Origin: an uncultured Candidatus Melainabacteria bacterium
Lineage (GTDB): Bacteria; Cyanobacteriota; Vampirovibrionia; Gastranaerophilales; Gastranaerophilaceae
Reading direction: 5' to 3'
DNA: 13,042 nucleotides
Assembly: GCA_934700335.1 (NCBI GenBank)
Contig: CAKUXM010000027.1
Coordinates: 1-13,042 of the forward strand
Under the pieces are notes generated by a model. That model was not told the origin of the DNA. It did no database searches and saw nothing but the letters and a program-made list of their open reading frames with translations. Positions 5,486 through 11,488 of the stretch are shown in pieces; position 1 is the first letter of the stretch, and every line of letters begins with the position of its first letter. The translations under genes and the position numbers were made by a program.

Positions 5486-7099
5486 ATGTCAATTAGTGCA
5501 ATTAACGCAGTATCAAAAGCGGTTACAGTTCCAATGGCAAACAAAGCTGTACCACAACCAAGAATTATACAAGGGTTAGCTGACGATACATTCCAAAAGA
5601 ATACATCAGTTGTAACAAACCCTCTAAAAACTTACGCACCGGCTCAACCCGTATTCACAGGCGAATTAGACAAAATCGCTCGTGGCGGTAGAAAAGGTGG
5701 CAAAAAAGGCGGTAAGAAAAATACAATGCCTCCTGAATTGCAAGCTAAAGTAGATGATGCTAAAGCTAATATTGCGCAAAAATATGGCAAAAACCTTGTA
5801 GGTATCGTATTTGAAAGAGATAAATTTGCACCAAAAGAAGAATATGCAATGGTTGCAAATCTAAAAGACGATGAAACACATACAGAATTTTATGATAATC
5901 AAATAAACAAAATCGGAGAAGAAGATGTAACTTTTGACCAAAACGGCGACAAAATTTACATGATTACAAAAAACAAAGATTACAGAAATAACACTACAAC
6001 AAAAGTTCGTGCAGAAATTGACGACAACGGTTATCCAATCGTAACAGACGAAGTTAGAATTGTAAGAGACAAAGACAACAAAATCGTAAGAAAAGAAATG
6101 ATGACTCACTCTCAAGTTACTGGCGCTTACGACCACAAATATGTTTATCCAAACGGAACAGAAAAAGTTATTTCTAAAACAAGACATTTCAAAAATTATG
6201 ACGGAATGGATTGTATCCACAAGGATATGACTTCTCTTGACGGCACTAGAACTCAATACAAATTAGAACAAGATAAAAAAGGTAACAAACTTTTAGAATA
6301 CAAAATTACTGATAAAAATGGTAATGTTCTAATGAACCTAAACAAAACTATGGAAAGAATTTCTGATAACAAAATCGTTTCATCAAATGGCGACAAAGTT
6401 TACGAAATGACATTTGAACCTGATAAATTAACTATTCAAGAAAGAGGTCAAAAAGACGCAACTGTTATTCCTATCAGAGGTGCTAAAGGTCAAAAAGTTA
6501 AACTTGGTAGCAACGATTTCAAAGTAATGGGAGACAGAGAAGAAATGTTCAAATTAATGAAACAGCTTCCTGCAGAACAATTATTAGCCCTAACAGATAC
6601 AATCAAAACTCTTAACGGTATCAAAGATACAAATGATTGCTGTATGTTCCCTCAAAAGAAACAACTTGATACAATCAATGAAGTATATTCAGTTCTTCAC
6701 GAAACTGGTCATGGTATAGATTTCAGAAAATCTACACAATATAGTGAATACGCAGCTCTTACTGCTGATAAAAAATTACAAGCAGTTTATAACGAAGAAA
6801 GAGAAGCTTTCAACAAAGCTTATCCAAACGCACAAAGAGACCACATCGGTTACTTTATTCAACAAAAAGGTCATTACGGCGGAAAATTAGGAGGTTTGTC
6901 TGAAGTTGTTGCAGAAGCAAATGCTCTAAGAGATTCTTATACAACAGAATATGACTTAGGACCTAGAGCCGAATACTTGCAACAATACTATCCAAAAACA
7001 ATTGCTTACTTAAATACAAGATTAAGCAACTACAAAGCAGAAGATATCGCTGAATTCAACGCTAAAAATCAACAAAAACAAAAACCTGTAAAAGCATAA
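5486..7099 (+). CDS. Putative zinc metallopeptidase, ATLF-like
   Basis: This 537-residue protein carries HETGHGID (H405, E406, H409), an HExxH zinc site. About 65 residues later SEVVAEANAL (E473 or E477) could give the third ligand. The C-terminal run ending YYPKTIAYLNTRL resembles the end of anthrax-lethal-factor-like and Pro-Pro endopeptidase (ATLF) domains, so a gluzincin-type peptidase is my best reading. The first ~80 residues are low complexity, with PVFTG (55-59) and a basic Gly/Lys patch (66-78). Residues 140-340 repeat short beta-hairpin-like units such as DKxGNxxxxY. There is no classical signal peptide, so export is uncertain. A weak GAAGA precedes the ATG. It stands alone, ending before a strong hairpin. 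Its substrate is unknown. Confidence 0.7.
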   Translation: MSISAINAVSKAVTVPMANKAVPQPRIIQGLADDTFQKNTSVVTNPLKTYAPAQPVFTGELDKIARGGRKGGKKGGKKNTMPPELQAKVDDAKANIAQKYGKNLVGIVFERDKFAPKEEYAMVANLKDDETHTEFYDNQINKIGEEDVTFDQNGDKIYMITKNKDYRNNTTTKVRAEIDDNGYPIVTDEVRIVRDKDNKIVRKEMMTHSQVTGAYDHKYVYPNGTEKVISKTRHFKNYDGMDCIHKDMTSLDGTRTQYKLEQDKKGNKLLEYKITDKNGNVLMNLNKTMERISDNKIVSSNGDKVYEMTFEPDKLTIQERGQKDATVIPIRGAKGQKVKLGSNDFKVMGDREEMFKLMKQLPAEQLLALTDTIKTLNGIKDTNDCCMFPQKKQLDTINEVYSVLHETGHGIDFRKSTQYSEYAALTADKKLQAVYNEEREAFNKAYPNAQRDHIGYFIQQKGHYGGKLGGLSEVVAEANALRDSYTTEYDLGPRAEYLQQYYPKTIAYLNTRLSNYKAEDIAEFNAKNQQKQKPVKA

Positions 7100-7121
7100 G
7101 TAGGTTAAAAATTATAAGTTT

Positions 7122-7158
7122 CAGAGGCGAAAAAGAGTTTTACTCTTTTTCGCCTCTG
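7122..7158 (+). terminator. Hairpin terminator after the metallopeptidase gene
   Basis: A perfect 16 bp stem (7122-7137/7143-7158) with a 5 nt loop lies 23 nt past the stop codon. The stem itself holds an A run and a T run; the sequence after it is only weakly T-rich. Its base, AGAGGCGA, is shared with two other terminators in this window. Confidence 0.75.
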
Positions 7159-7235
7159 ATTTATACAATTGGGTAGTTGAAATTTGAAGTATATTTTAAT
7201 TAAATATACATGTATTATTTAAAAGGAGAATTTAT

Positions 7236-7763
7236 ATGACAGAAGAAGAAAAAATGACTTGCGAACATAACCGCAAAAAATGTTTTATGAAATATATCGG
7301 AGTACTACTTGCAACACTATTAGGCGCATTTTTAGCATTTTATTTTGTAGCAGATATGACTATTAAACACATGATGGATCCAATGTATCAGTTTAGAAAA
7401 ATGGATAAAATGATGCAACATCAAGAAAGAGAAATGGAAAATTTCGATAAAAAAATGATGAAAGATATGAGAATAAAAATGCCAATGCACCAAAAATCAA
7501 TTGTCGAAATTCAAAAACTTGATGACGAATACAAAATTATAGTTGATTTAAGACCGTTTGATAATAATGAAAAAAATGTTCGTGTAGAAGTTAGAGACAA
7601 TATGGCAACAGTTAATGCTTCTGTTGAAAAAGAAAAAAGACACGAAGATAGCATTGTAGAATTTTCTCAAACCTTCTATCTTGAAGGGGATTTAGATACA
7701 TCTAAAATCAAGAAAGAAAGATTTAAAGACAAATACATTGTAACAGTTCCAGAACGAGATTAA
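7236..7763 (+). CDS. Membrane-anchored Hsp20/alpha-crystallin domain protein
   Basis: The 175-residue protein begins with a short charged stretch followed by one membrane segment (about residues 19-38), acting as an uncleaved anchor. A Met-rich linker follows, with about 13 Met and three His between residues 41 and 85. The C-terminal half (about 87-175) looks like an alpha-crystallin domain: YKIIVDLRPFDN, VRVEVRDNMATV, a FSQTFYLEGDLDTSKI segment and KDKYIVTVP match the strand order of small heat shock proteins. The basic residues before the anchor suggest the chaperone domain is outside the cytoplasm, though this is inferred. A strong AAGGAG lies 7 nt before the ATG. Small heat shock proteins hold unfolded proteins; an anchored version with a Met-rich linker is unusual. 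Confidence 0.75.
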   Translation: MTEEEKMTCEHNRKKCFMKYIGVLLATLLGAFLAFYFVADMTIKHMMDPMYQFRKMDKMMQHQEREMENFDKKMMKDMRIKMPMHQKSIVEIQKLDDEYKIIVDLRPFDNNEKNVRVEVRDNMATVNASVEKEKRHEDSIVEFSQTFYLEGDLDTSKIKKERFKDKYIVTVPERD

Positions 7764-7784
7764 TTTTCAAGGCTTGAATTAATC
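7758..7784. other. Hairpin at the Hsp20 stop codon
   Basis: GATTAATT-TT-CAAG (7758-7771) pairs with CTTG-AATTAATC (7773-7784), a 12 bp stem with a 2 nt bulge. It starts within the last codons of the Hsp20-like gene and lacks a T run, so it may only be 3'-end processing or chance. It overlaps the -35 box of the small RNA promoter. Confidence 0.4.
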
Positions 7785-7801
7785 AAAAAATAGGTTATAA
7801 T
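7774..7801 (+). promoter_or_regulatory. Promoter of the candidate antisense RNA
   Basis: TTGAAT (7774-7779), a 16 nt spacer and a perfect TATAAT (7796-7801) predict transcription starting around 7808-7810, just before GGGGC. The segment from TATAAT to GGGGC is nearly repeated, inverted, at the toxin promoter. Confidence 0.6.
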
Positions 7802-7807
7802 ATAAAT

Positions 7808-7888
7808 ATAGGGGCGGTAGCGCCAACTACCATCACCTACTTAGACTGAAGTGGTACTTATTGTTTCTTAAGATAAGTGCCATTTTTT
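7808..7888 (+). ncRNA. Candidate antisense regulatory RNA (~80 nt)
   Basis: A consensus promoter lies directly upstream. A 10 bp hairpin (7852-7861/7873-7882) followed by six T residues ends the unit, an intrinsic terminator. No plus-strand reading frame of note lies between them. The 5' part can form GGCG-gtag-CGCC or, exclusively, GGTAG/CTACC. The RNA overlaps by complementarity the last ~27 nt of the minus-strand 27-codon peptide gene. It also carries ACTGAAGT (7845-7852), complementary to two sites in that gene's leader. I infer an antitoxin-like antisense RNA; it could instead be an unrelated small RNA. Confidence 0.55.
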
Positions 7889-7941
7889 ATTACATACAAA
7901 ATCAACAAAAGCAAAATTAACGTTAAGTTCATTTCGTTCAT
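7858..7941 (-). CDS. Candidate type I toxin-like peptide (27 residues)
   Basis: The minus-strand frame from ATG (7941) to TAA (7860-7858) encodes 27 residues: a polar start (MNEMN), a hydrophobic run of about 13 residues (LTLILLLLILYVI), and a Lys/polar tail ending YLKKQ. A strong purine ribosome site (AAAGGGGG) stands 9 nt upstream. A perfect TATAAT (8040-8035) sits ~88 nt before that site, giving a long structured leader. Size and layout match the Fst/Ldr, TxpA and Ibs-like membrane toxins, but the sequence matches none I know. The stop codon lies inside the terminator stem of the convergent RNA. No strong terminator for the peptide mRNA is seen. The peptide could alternatively be a small membrane protein without toxicity. 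Confidence 0.5.
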   Translation of the reverse strand: MNEMNLTLILLLLILYVIKNGTYLKKQ

Positions 7942-7977
7942 AATATCAATCCCCCTTTCTTCAAACTATCAGCCGTA

Positions 7978-8005
7978 ACTGAAGTAATATTGTTGTTACT
8001 GAAGT
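7978..8005. repeat. Direct repeats in the toxin leader
   Basis: ACTGAAGT occurs at 7978-7985 and 7998-8005 and once more in the antisense RNA at 7845-7852. On the minus strand the two leader copies read ACTTCAGT and are thus complementary to the antisense RNA. The leader can also self-fold (TCAGTAAC with GTTA-cgg-CTGA). Confidence 0.6.
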
Positions 8006-8034
8006 TTTAGAAATGTAGACTAGCCCCATATTTA

Positions 8035-8064
8035 ATTATAAAGGTTCAATATTAGTATTGAAAA
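8035..8064 (-). promoter_or_regulatory. Promoter of the candidate toxin gene
   Basis: A perfect TATAAT (8040-8035) is preceded at 18 nt by TTTTCA (8064-8059), a moderate -35. The predicted start is near 8029-8027, at ATGGGGC. The -35 region overlaps the 3' end of the winged-helix gene. Confidence 0.5.
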
Positions 8065-8393
8065 TATCTATCAAAATCAACGTCGTCAAAATTGCACAAC
8101 AATCTAAAAATATCGTCGTTTTCGTCCATACGTTGGAAATTATATTCATCAAACTTCCAGTATTTTGGATTGATACCACGAACACGTACAATTTCTTTAT
8201 CTTTTAAAATCTGTAATTTCTTTTTAACAATGTCTATTGGCATTTCAAGAAGTTTAGCAAGTTCTACGGCAGTTATACCGTCCTCGTGCGAGCATTTTTG
8301 AGGAGTCATGAACATTAGTTCTAAACCGACCTTCTTTAAGTCGGTATCCTCTTCTAAATTAACTTCTAATTCTTCTAGTTCGACATCATACAT
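8052..8393 (-). CDS. Small winged-helix DNA-binding protein
   Basis: The 113-residue protein has an acidic N-terminus (1-20) and a winged helix-turn-helix (about 25-83). GITAVELAKLLEMPIDIVKKKLQILKDKEIVR reads as helix-turn-recognition helix followed by the wing. A short acidic tail ends in YFQY. It is probably a transcriptional regulator or a DNA-binding accessory subunit; the ligand and targets are unknown. No ribosome binding site is visible before the ATG. It is on the same strand as, and directly upstream of, the candidate toxin gene, so it could affect that locus, but no link is proven. Confidence 0.7.
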   Translation of the reverse strand: MYDVELEELEVNLEEDTDLKKVGLELMFMTPQKCSHEDGITAVELAKLLEMPIDIVKKKLQILKDKEIVRVRGINPKYWKFDEYNFQRMDENDDIFRLLCNFDDVDFDRYFQY

Positions 8394-8443
8394 AACAACA
8401 TTCTAACAGCATTTTATATTTTTTTTATCGTATTAATGTATTA

Positions 8444-8478
8444 AAAAAACACATTCTTTTTTGAAGAATGTGTTTTTT
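8444..8478 (-). terminator. Terminator after the HEAT-repeat gene
   Basis: A 15 bp perfect stem (8444-8458/8464-8478) with a 5 nt loop has A/T runs at both ends, so it can act in both directions. It lies 28 nt past the HEAT-repeat gene stop and separates it from the winged-helix gene. Confidence 0.85.
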
Positions 8479-8506
8479 ATTATTCAGTTAAATCTTATTT
8501 TATTAA

Positions 8507-8794
8507 TTAAGCAACGTGTTGTGTGCATTCAATTTCGTTAACTAAGTATTTAGCAACCCATTTAAAATCCGCATTTTTGTCAGCTGCTTGTTTTAAATAA
8601 CCAACTGCATCAGTACCGATTCTGATAAGAGTCATTGCAACAACACCTCTTTTTACACCTTTAGCAACTTGTAATTGTTCTACTAAAACAGGTACTGCGC
8701 TTGTTCCGATATTTACCAATTCATTTTCTAATTGATTTTTTGTTGTATTATCTGCTGTTTCTAATTTTGTTAATATTTCTTGTAATTTTTCCAT
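8507..8794 (-). CDS. Short HEAT-repeat protein (95 residues)
   Basis: The sequence shows two to three HEAT-like helical pairs (about 20-45, 47-73, 76-90), with the typical IGTSAVPVLVEQL and IGTDAVGYLKQA turns at equal spacing. Such short repeats usually serve protein-protein contacts; the partner is unknown. It lacks a signal peptide and ends with a Cys (C90) and a His. A GGAG lies 7 nt upstream of the ATG. It has its own terminator and an AT-rich promoter region, so it is likely monocistronic. Confidence 0.75.
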   Translation of the reverse strand: MEKLQEILTKLETADNTTKNQLENELVNIGTSAVPVLVEQLQVAKGVKRGVVAMTLIRIGTDAVGYLKQAADKNADFKWVAKYLVNEIECTQHVA

Positions 8795-8867
8795 GTCTTC
8801 TCCGTATGTTTAATTTCTTTATATTATTATTATAATCATTTTTTTTGAAATCTTAAATATTTTTATA

Positions 8868-8907
8868 TAATCTTTATATCCAGATAAAGATTAACTTTAC
8901 ATGTAAA
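8868..8907. promoter_or_regulatory. Inverted repeats between divergent genes
   Basis: The 225 bp between the divergent HEAT-repeat and 107-residue genes holds a perfect 10 bp hairpin TAATCTTTAT/ATAAAGATTA (8868-8877/8884-8893). Three bases on comes a perfect 12 bp palindrome TTTACATGTAAA (8896-8907). They may be operators or an RNA leader structure for the divergent genes. No RNA family is recognisable. Confidence 0.4.
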
Positions 8908-9019
8908 ATTAATATAAAGATAAAATTATCCTCAATCAGACTACAAATATTAGACTTTCGGCGGATTGTTTATTGAAGATAAGCCTTTAAAATCATTATA
9001 GGTAAAGGTTTTAAAGCAC

Positions 9020-9343
9020 ATGGAAAATTACTATTCAAACGATAAATATAAATCAATAGAATTGAAAAATGTCAATAAAGACATAATTCCTTGGATAGAA
9101 AATGTAGTTACTGAAAACAATAGTCGAGTCGAAAGAAAGGAATGGAAAAGCAAGTATAACAGCTATGTTATTTATGATTACGAACCGTTTTGTACAGACG
9201 GTTTTGAAATTAACATGTTAATAACCTCTTTTGACTCGGCTTATTTAACTTTTATAAATTATCTCTATAACGAAAAACTAAATACCATAGAGTACTTGAA
9301 CAGTTGTTATGAAAAATCTCCTATCGTGGTAAAGTGGGAATAA
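9020..9343 (+). CDS. Unknown small protein (107 residues)
   Basis: I do not recognise it. It is Asn-, Tyr- and Lys-rich, without membrane segment or signal peptide, with one motif-like stretch ERKEWKSKYNSYVIYDYEPF. The start ATG has no clear ribosome site (AAAGG is 11 nt away), so the start is uncertain. A TTGAAG...TATAGG pair ~25-55 nt upstream could be its promoter. The stop codon abuts the bidirectional hairpin at 9348. The composition suits the rest of the window; nothing shows transfer. Confidence 0.55.
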   Translation: MENYYSNDKYKSIELKNVNKDIIPWIENVVTENNSRVERKEWKSKYNSYVIYDYEPFCTDGFEINMLITSFDSAYLTFINYLYNEKLNTIEYLNSCYEKSPIVVKWE

Positions 9344-9347
9344 AAAA

Positions 9348-9381
9348 GAGGCGAAACTTTTATAAATAAAAGTTTCGCCTC
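9348..9381 (-). terminator. Terminator between convergent genes
   Basis: A 16 bp perfect stem (9348-9363/9366-9381), its sequence beginning GAGGCGAAAC, is followed on the minus strand by six T residues. It ends the GGGtGRT gene, whose stop is 23 nt away, and can also block read-through from the plus-strand 107-residue gene. Confidence 0.85.
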
Positions 9382-9404
9382 AAAAGTTATATAGTAGCTA
9401 TTGA

Positions 9405-10406
9405 TTAAGCCATAGCCTTAGCAACAGCAACTGCACATGCAACAGTAGCACCAACCATAGGATTGTTACCCATGCCGATTACACCCATCATTTCTACGTG
9501 AGCAGGAACTGATGAAGAACCAGCGAATTGAGCATCACCGTGCATTCTACCCATAGTATCTGTCATACCATAAGAAGCTGGACCAGCAGCAACGTTATCT
9601 GGGTGAAGTGTTCTACCTGTACCACCACCTGATGCTACTGAGAAGTATTTTCTACCGTTTTCCCAGCACCATTTTTTGTAAGTACCAGCAACTGGGTGTT
9701 GGAATCTTGTTGGGTTAGTTGAGTTACCTGTGATTGATACATCAACACCTTCTTTAATCATAATTGCAACACCTTCATTAACATCATCAGCACCGTAGCA
9801 TCTTACTTGTGCTCTTTCACCGTTTGAGAAAGCTTTTTCGCTAACGATTTTTAATTCGCCAGTTTTGTAATCATATTCAGTTTCAACTGATGTAAAACCG
9901 TTGATTCTTGAGATGATGTAAGCAGCATCTTTACCTAAACCATTTAAGATAACTCTTAAAGGTTCTTTTCTAACTTTGTTAGCATTTCTAGCGATACCGA
10001 TAGCACCTTCAGCTGCAGCAAATGATTCGTGCCCAGCTAGAAAACAGAAACATTTAGTTTCTTCTCTTAATAACATAGCACCTAAATTACCATGACCAAT
10101 ACCAACTTGTCTTCTATCACCTACTGAACCAGGAACTGCAAATGCTTGTAAGCCTAAACCGATTGTTTCAGCAACATCTGCTGCATTCTTGATACCTTTT
10201 TTGATTGCAATTGCACAACCTAATGTATATGCCCATGATGCGTTATCAAAAGCAATTGGTTGAATACCTTTAACGATAGCATCAACATCAATACCTTTTG
10301 ACAAACATAAATCACGAGCTTCTTCTAATGAATTAAAACCATATTCTGGTAAAACTTTATCCAAAGTTGCTTGACGTCTGTCTTGTCCTTCAAATTTTAC
10401 TGTCAT
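9405..10406 (-). CDS. GGGtGRT family protein
   Basis: The 333-residue protein carries the family's name motif GGGTGRT (residues 260-266) followed by LHPDN, and other conserved-looking blocks: GDRRQVGIGHGNLG, CFCFLAGHESFAAAEGAIG, and a Gly-rich C-terminus with GVIGMGNNPMVGATV. Cysteines C119 and C121 (CFC) may matter. The length fits the family, whose function is not established; genomes often place it beside a NifU-like scaffold, as here. AAAGGA lies about 9 nt before the ATG. It is cytosolic, with no signal or membrane segment. Between it and the upstream NifU-like gene lies a 224 bp gap holding repeats; its own promoter is not obvious, so co-transcription is possible. Confidence 0.85.
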   Translation of the reverse strand: MTVKFEGQDRRQATLDKVLPEYGFNSLEEARDLCLSKGIDVDAIVKGIQPIAFDNASWAYTLGCAIAIKKGIKNAADVAETIGLGLQAFAVPGSVGDRRQVGIGHGNLGAMLLREETKCFCFLAGHESFAAAEGAIGIARNANKVRKEPLRVILNGLGKDAAYIISRINGFTSVETEYDYKTGELKIVSEKAFSNGERAQVRCYGADDVNEGVAIMIKEGVDVSITGNSTNPTRFQHPVAGTYKKWCWENGRKYFSVASGGGTGRTLHPDNVAAGPASYGMTDTMGRMHGDAQFAGSSSVPAHVEMMGVIGMGNNPMVGATVACAVAVAKAMA

Positions 10407-10453
10407 TTTTATTTTCCTTTATTAATTTTATGTAATTACTAATTTTATATGTC

Positions 10454-10474
10454 ATGCTGAACTTGTTTCAGCAT
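10454..10474. repeat. ATGCTGAA/TTCAGCAT hairpin repeat
   Basis: ATGCTGAA (10454-10461), a 5 nt loop and TTCAGCAT (10467-10474) form an 8 bp hairpin. This resembles a short dispersed palindrome I have seen in unrelated bacterial genomes. Only one copy is visible here, so repeat status is from general knowledge. Confidence 0.4.
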
Positions 10475-10506
10475 CTTACCAACTTAGAGTGTTGAATTAA
10501 GTCTTG

Positions 10507-10633
10507 AATTATTGCTTCACACTTCGCTGTCATTCATTCCGTTTTGCTTAGGCAAAACTGCCATTCATTCGCTTCGTGCTACTTCGGGCTGGGTTCGCTT
10601 CGCTCACACGTCGCCCTACGCAAAATTCGCTTA
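10507..10633. repeat. GC-rich hairpin element at the NifU-like gene end
   Basis: This stretch is clearly GC-richer than its surroundings. It contains two direct repeats of CATTCATTC (10521 and 10562 areas) flanking a perfect hairpin GTTTTGC-ttag-GCAAAAC (10541-10558). It is full of TTCG/CGCTTCG units. Its right edge is the GCTTAC that contains the stop codon (TTA on plus, 10631-10633) of the NifU-like gene. Translation on the plus strand gives only a low-complexity frame. The element resembles the one next to ppdK in style, not in sequence. Confidence 0.55.
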
Positions 10634-11332
10634 CTCTTTACGAGGATCTACGTATTTAACAGCATCTGCAAATCTGCCGTATGTACCGATGTTTTTATCG
10701 TATGCTTCTTGAGGATTCATGCCTTTTTTGATAGCGTCCATGAATTTACCTAAGTTAATGAATTGGTAACCGATAACTTCATTATCAGCATCTAAACCAA
10801 GTTGTAAGATATAACCTTCTGTTAATTGTAAGTATCTAACACCTTTTTGTTTAGTTGAGTGGATTGTACCACACATAGAGCATAAGCCTTTACCTAAATC
10901 TTCTAAGCCAGCACCAACTGGTAAACCGTTTTCAGAGAAAGCTGATTGAGTTCTACCGTAAACGATTTGTAAGAATAATTCTCTCATTGCAACGTTGATA
11001 GCATCACAAACTAAGTCTGTATTTAATGCTTCAAGAATTGTTTTACCAGGAAGGATTTCACCAGCCATCGCTGCAGAGTGAGTCATACCAGAACAACCAA
11101 TAGTTTCAACTAAAGCTTCTTGGATAACACCTTCTTTAACGTTTAAAGTTAATTTACAAGTACCTTGTTGAGGAGCACAGCAACCACAACCATGAGTTAA
11201 ACCTGAAATATCTTTAATTTCTTTGCATTTTGTCCATTCACCTTCTTGAGGAATTGGCGCAGGAACACCTTTAACGCCTCTTTTTATAGGACACATTTCT
11301 TCAACTTCTTTAGTAATTTGAATGTTACTCAT
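10631..11332 (-). CDS. NifU-like iron-sulfur cluster scaffold protein
   Basis: The 233-residue protein has a Cys-rich N-terminal segment (GCGCCAPQQGTC, residues 48-59, four Cys; also C14, C36). Then comes an IscU/NifU-N-like core (about 60-160) with ETIGCSGMTHSAAMAGEILPG; C80 aligns with the first IscU cluster Cys, and the segment resembles IscU's GCGSAIASSS. LCSMCGTIHSTK (C151, C154) may provide the third ligand. Longer than plain IscU (~128), it has an extra C-terminal ~70 residues of unknown role. It likely holds or transfers Fe-S clusters in the cytosol. AAAGGAT stands 8 nt before the ATG, and a TATAAT (11375-11370) is 38 nt upstream. It lies next to the GGGtGRT gene on the same strand. 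Confidence 0.8.
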   Translation of the reverse strand: MSNIQITKEVEEMCPIKRGVKGVPAPIPQEGEWTKCKEIKDISGLTHGCGCCAPQQGTCKLTLNVKEGVIQEALVETIGCSGMTHSAAMAGEILPGKTILEALNTDLVCDAINVAMRELFLQIVYGRTQSAFSENGLPVGAGLEDLGKGLCSMCGTIHSTKQKGVRYLQLTEGYILQLGLDADNEVIGYQFINLGKFMDAIKKGMNPQEAYDKNIGTYGRFADAVKYVDPRKE

Positions 11333-11369
11333 TTTTTATATCCTTTTCTTTTTCTACTATTACAACATG

Positions 11370-11399
11370 ATTATATTACAAAAATATTGAAAACAAAAA
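11370..11399 (-). promoter_or_regulatory. Promoter of the NifU-like gene
   Basis: A perfect TATAAT (11375-11370) stands 37 nt before the ATG. The -35 is weak: TTGTTT (11396-11391, 15 nt spacer) or TTTTTG (11399-11394, 18 nt spacer). It sits just downstream of the ppdK terminator, so the NifU-like gene starts a new unit. Confidence 0.5.
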
Positions 11400-11432
11400 G
11401 CGAAGTTTTAAATTTTAAAAATTTCATAAAAA

Positions 11433-11465
11433 AAAGAGGCGATGATTTAAAATCATCGCCTCTTT
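11433..11465 (-). terminator. Intrinsic terminator downstream of ppdK
   Basis: A perfect 16 bp stem (11433-11448/11450-11465; a realistic loop opens the central A/T pairs) is followed on the minus strand by about eight T residues. Its stem base is again AGAGGCGA. It lies beyond the tandem GC-rich element, ~250 nt past the ppdK stop. Confidence 0.9.
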
Positions 11466-11488
11466 CAAGTTTATTGCTTCAAGCTATT

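Noticed and set aside
5861..6256. A 131-codon minus-strand frame inside the metallopeptidase gene
   Set aside because: Antisense to a convincing gene, Phe/Val/Ser-rich as expected of a reverse-frame shadow, with no ribosome site.
7811..7835. A riboswitch in the 5' part of the small plus-strand RNA
   Set aside because: Alternative hairpins exist (GGCG/CGCC versus GGTAG/CTACC), but no coding gene follows on that strand and no known aptamer is recognisable.
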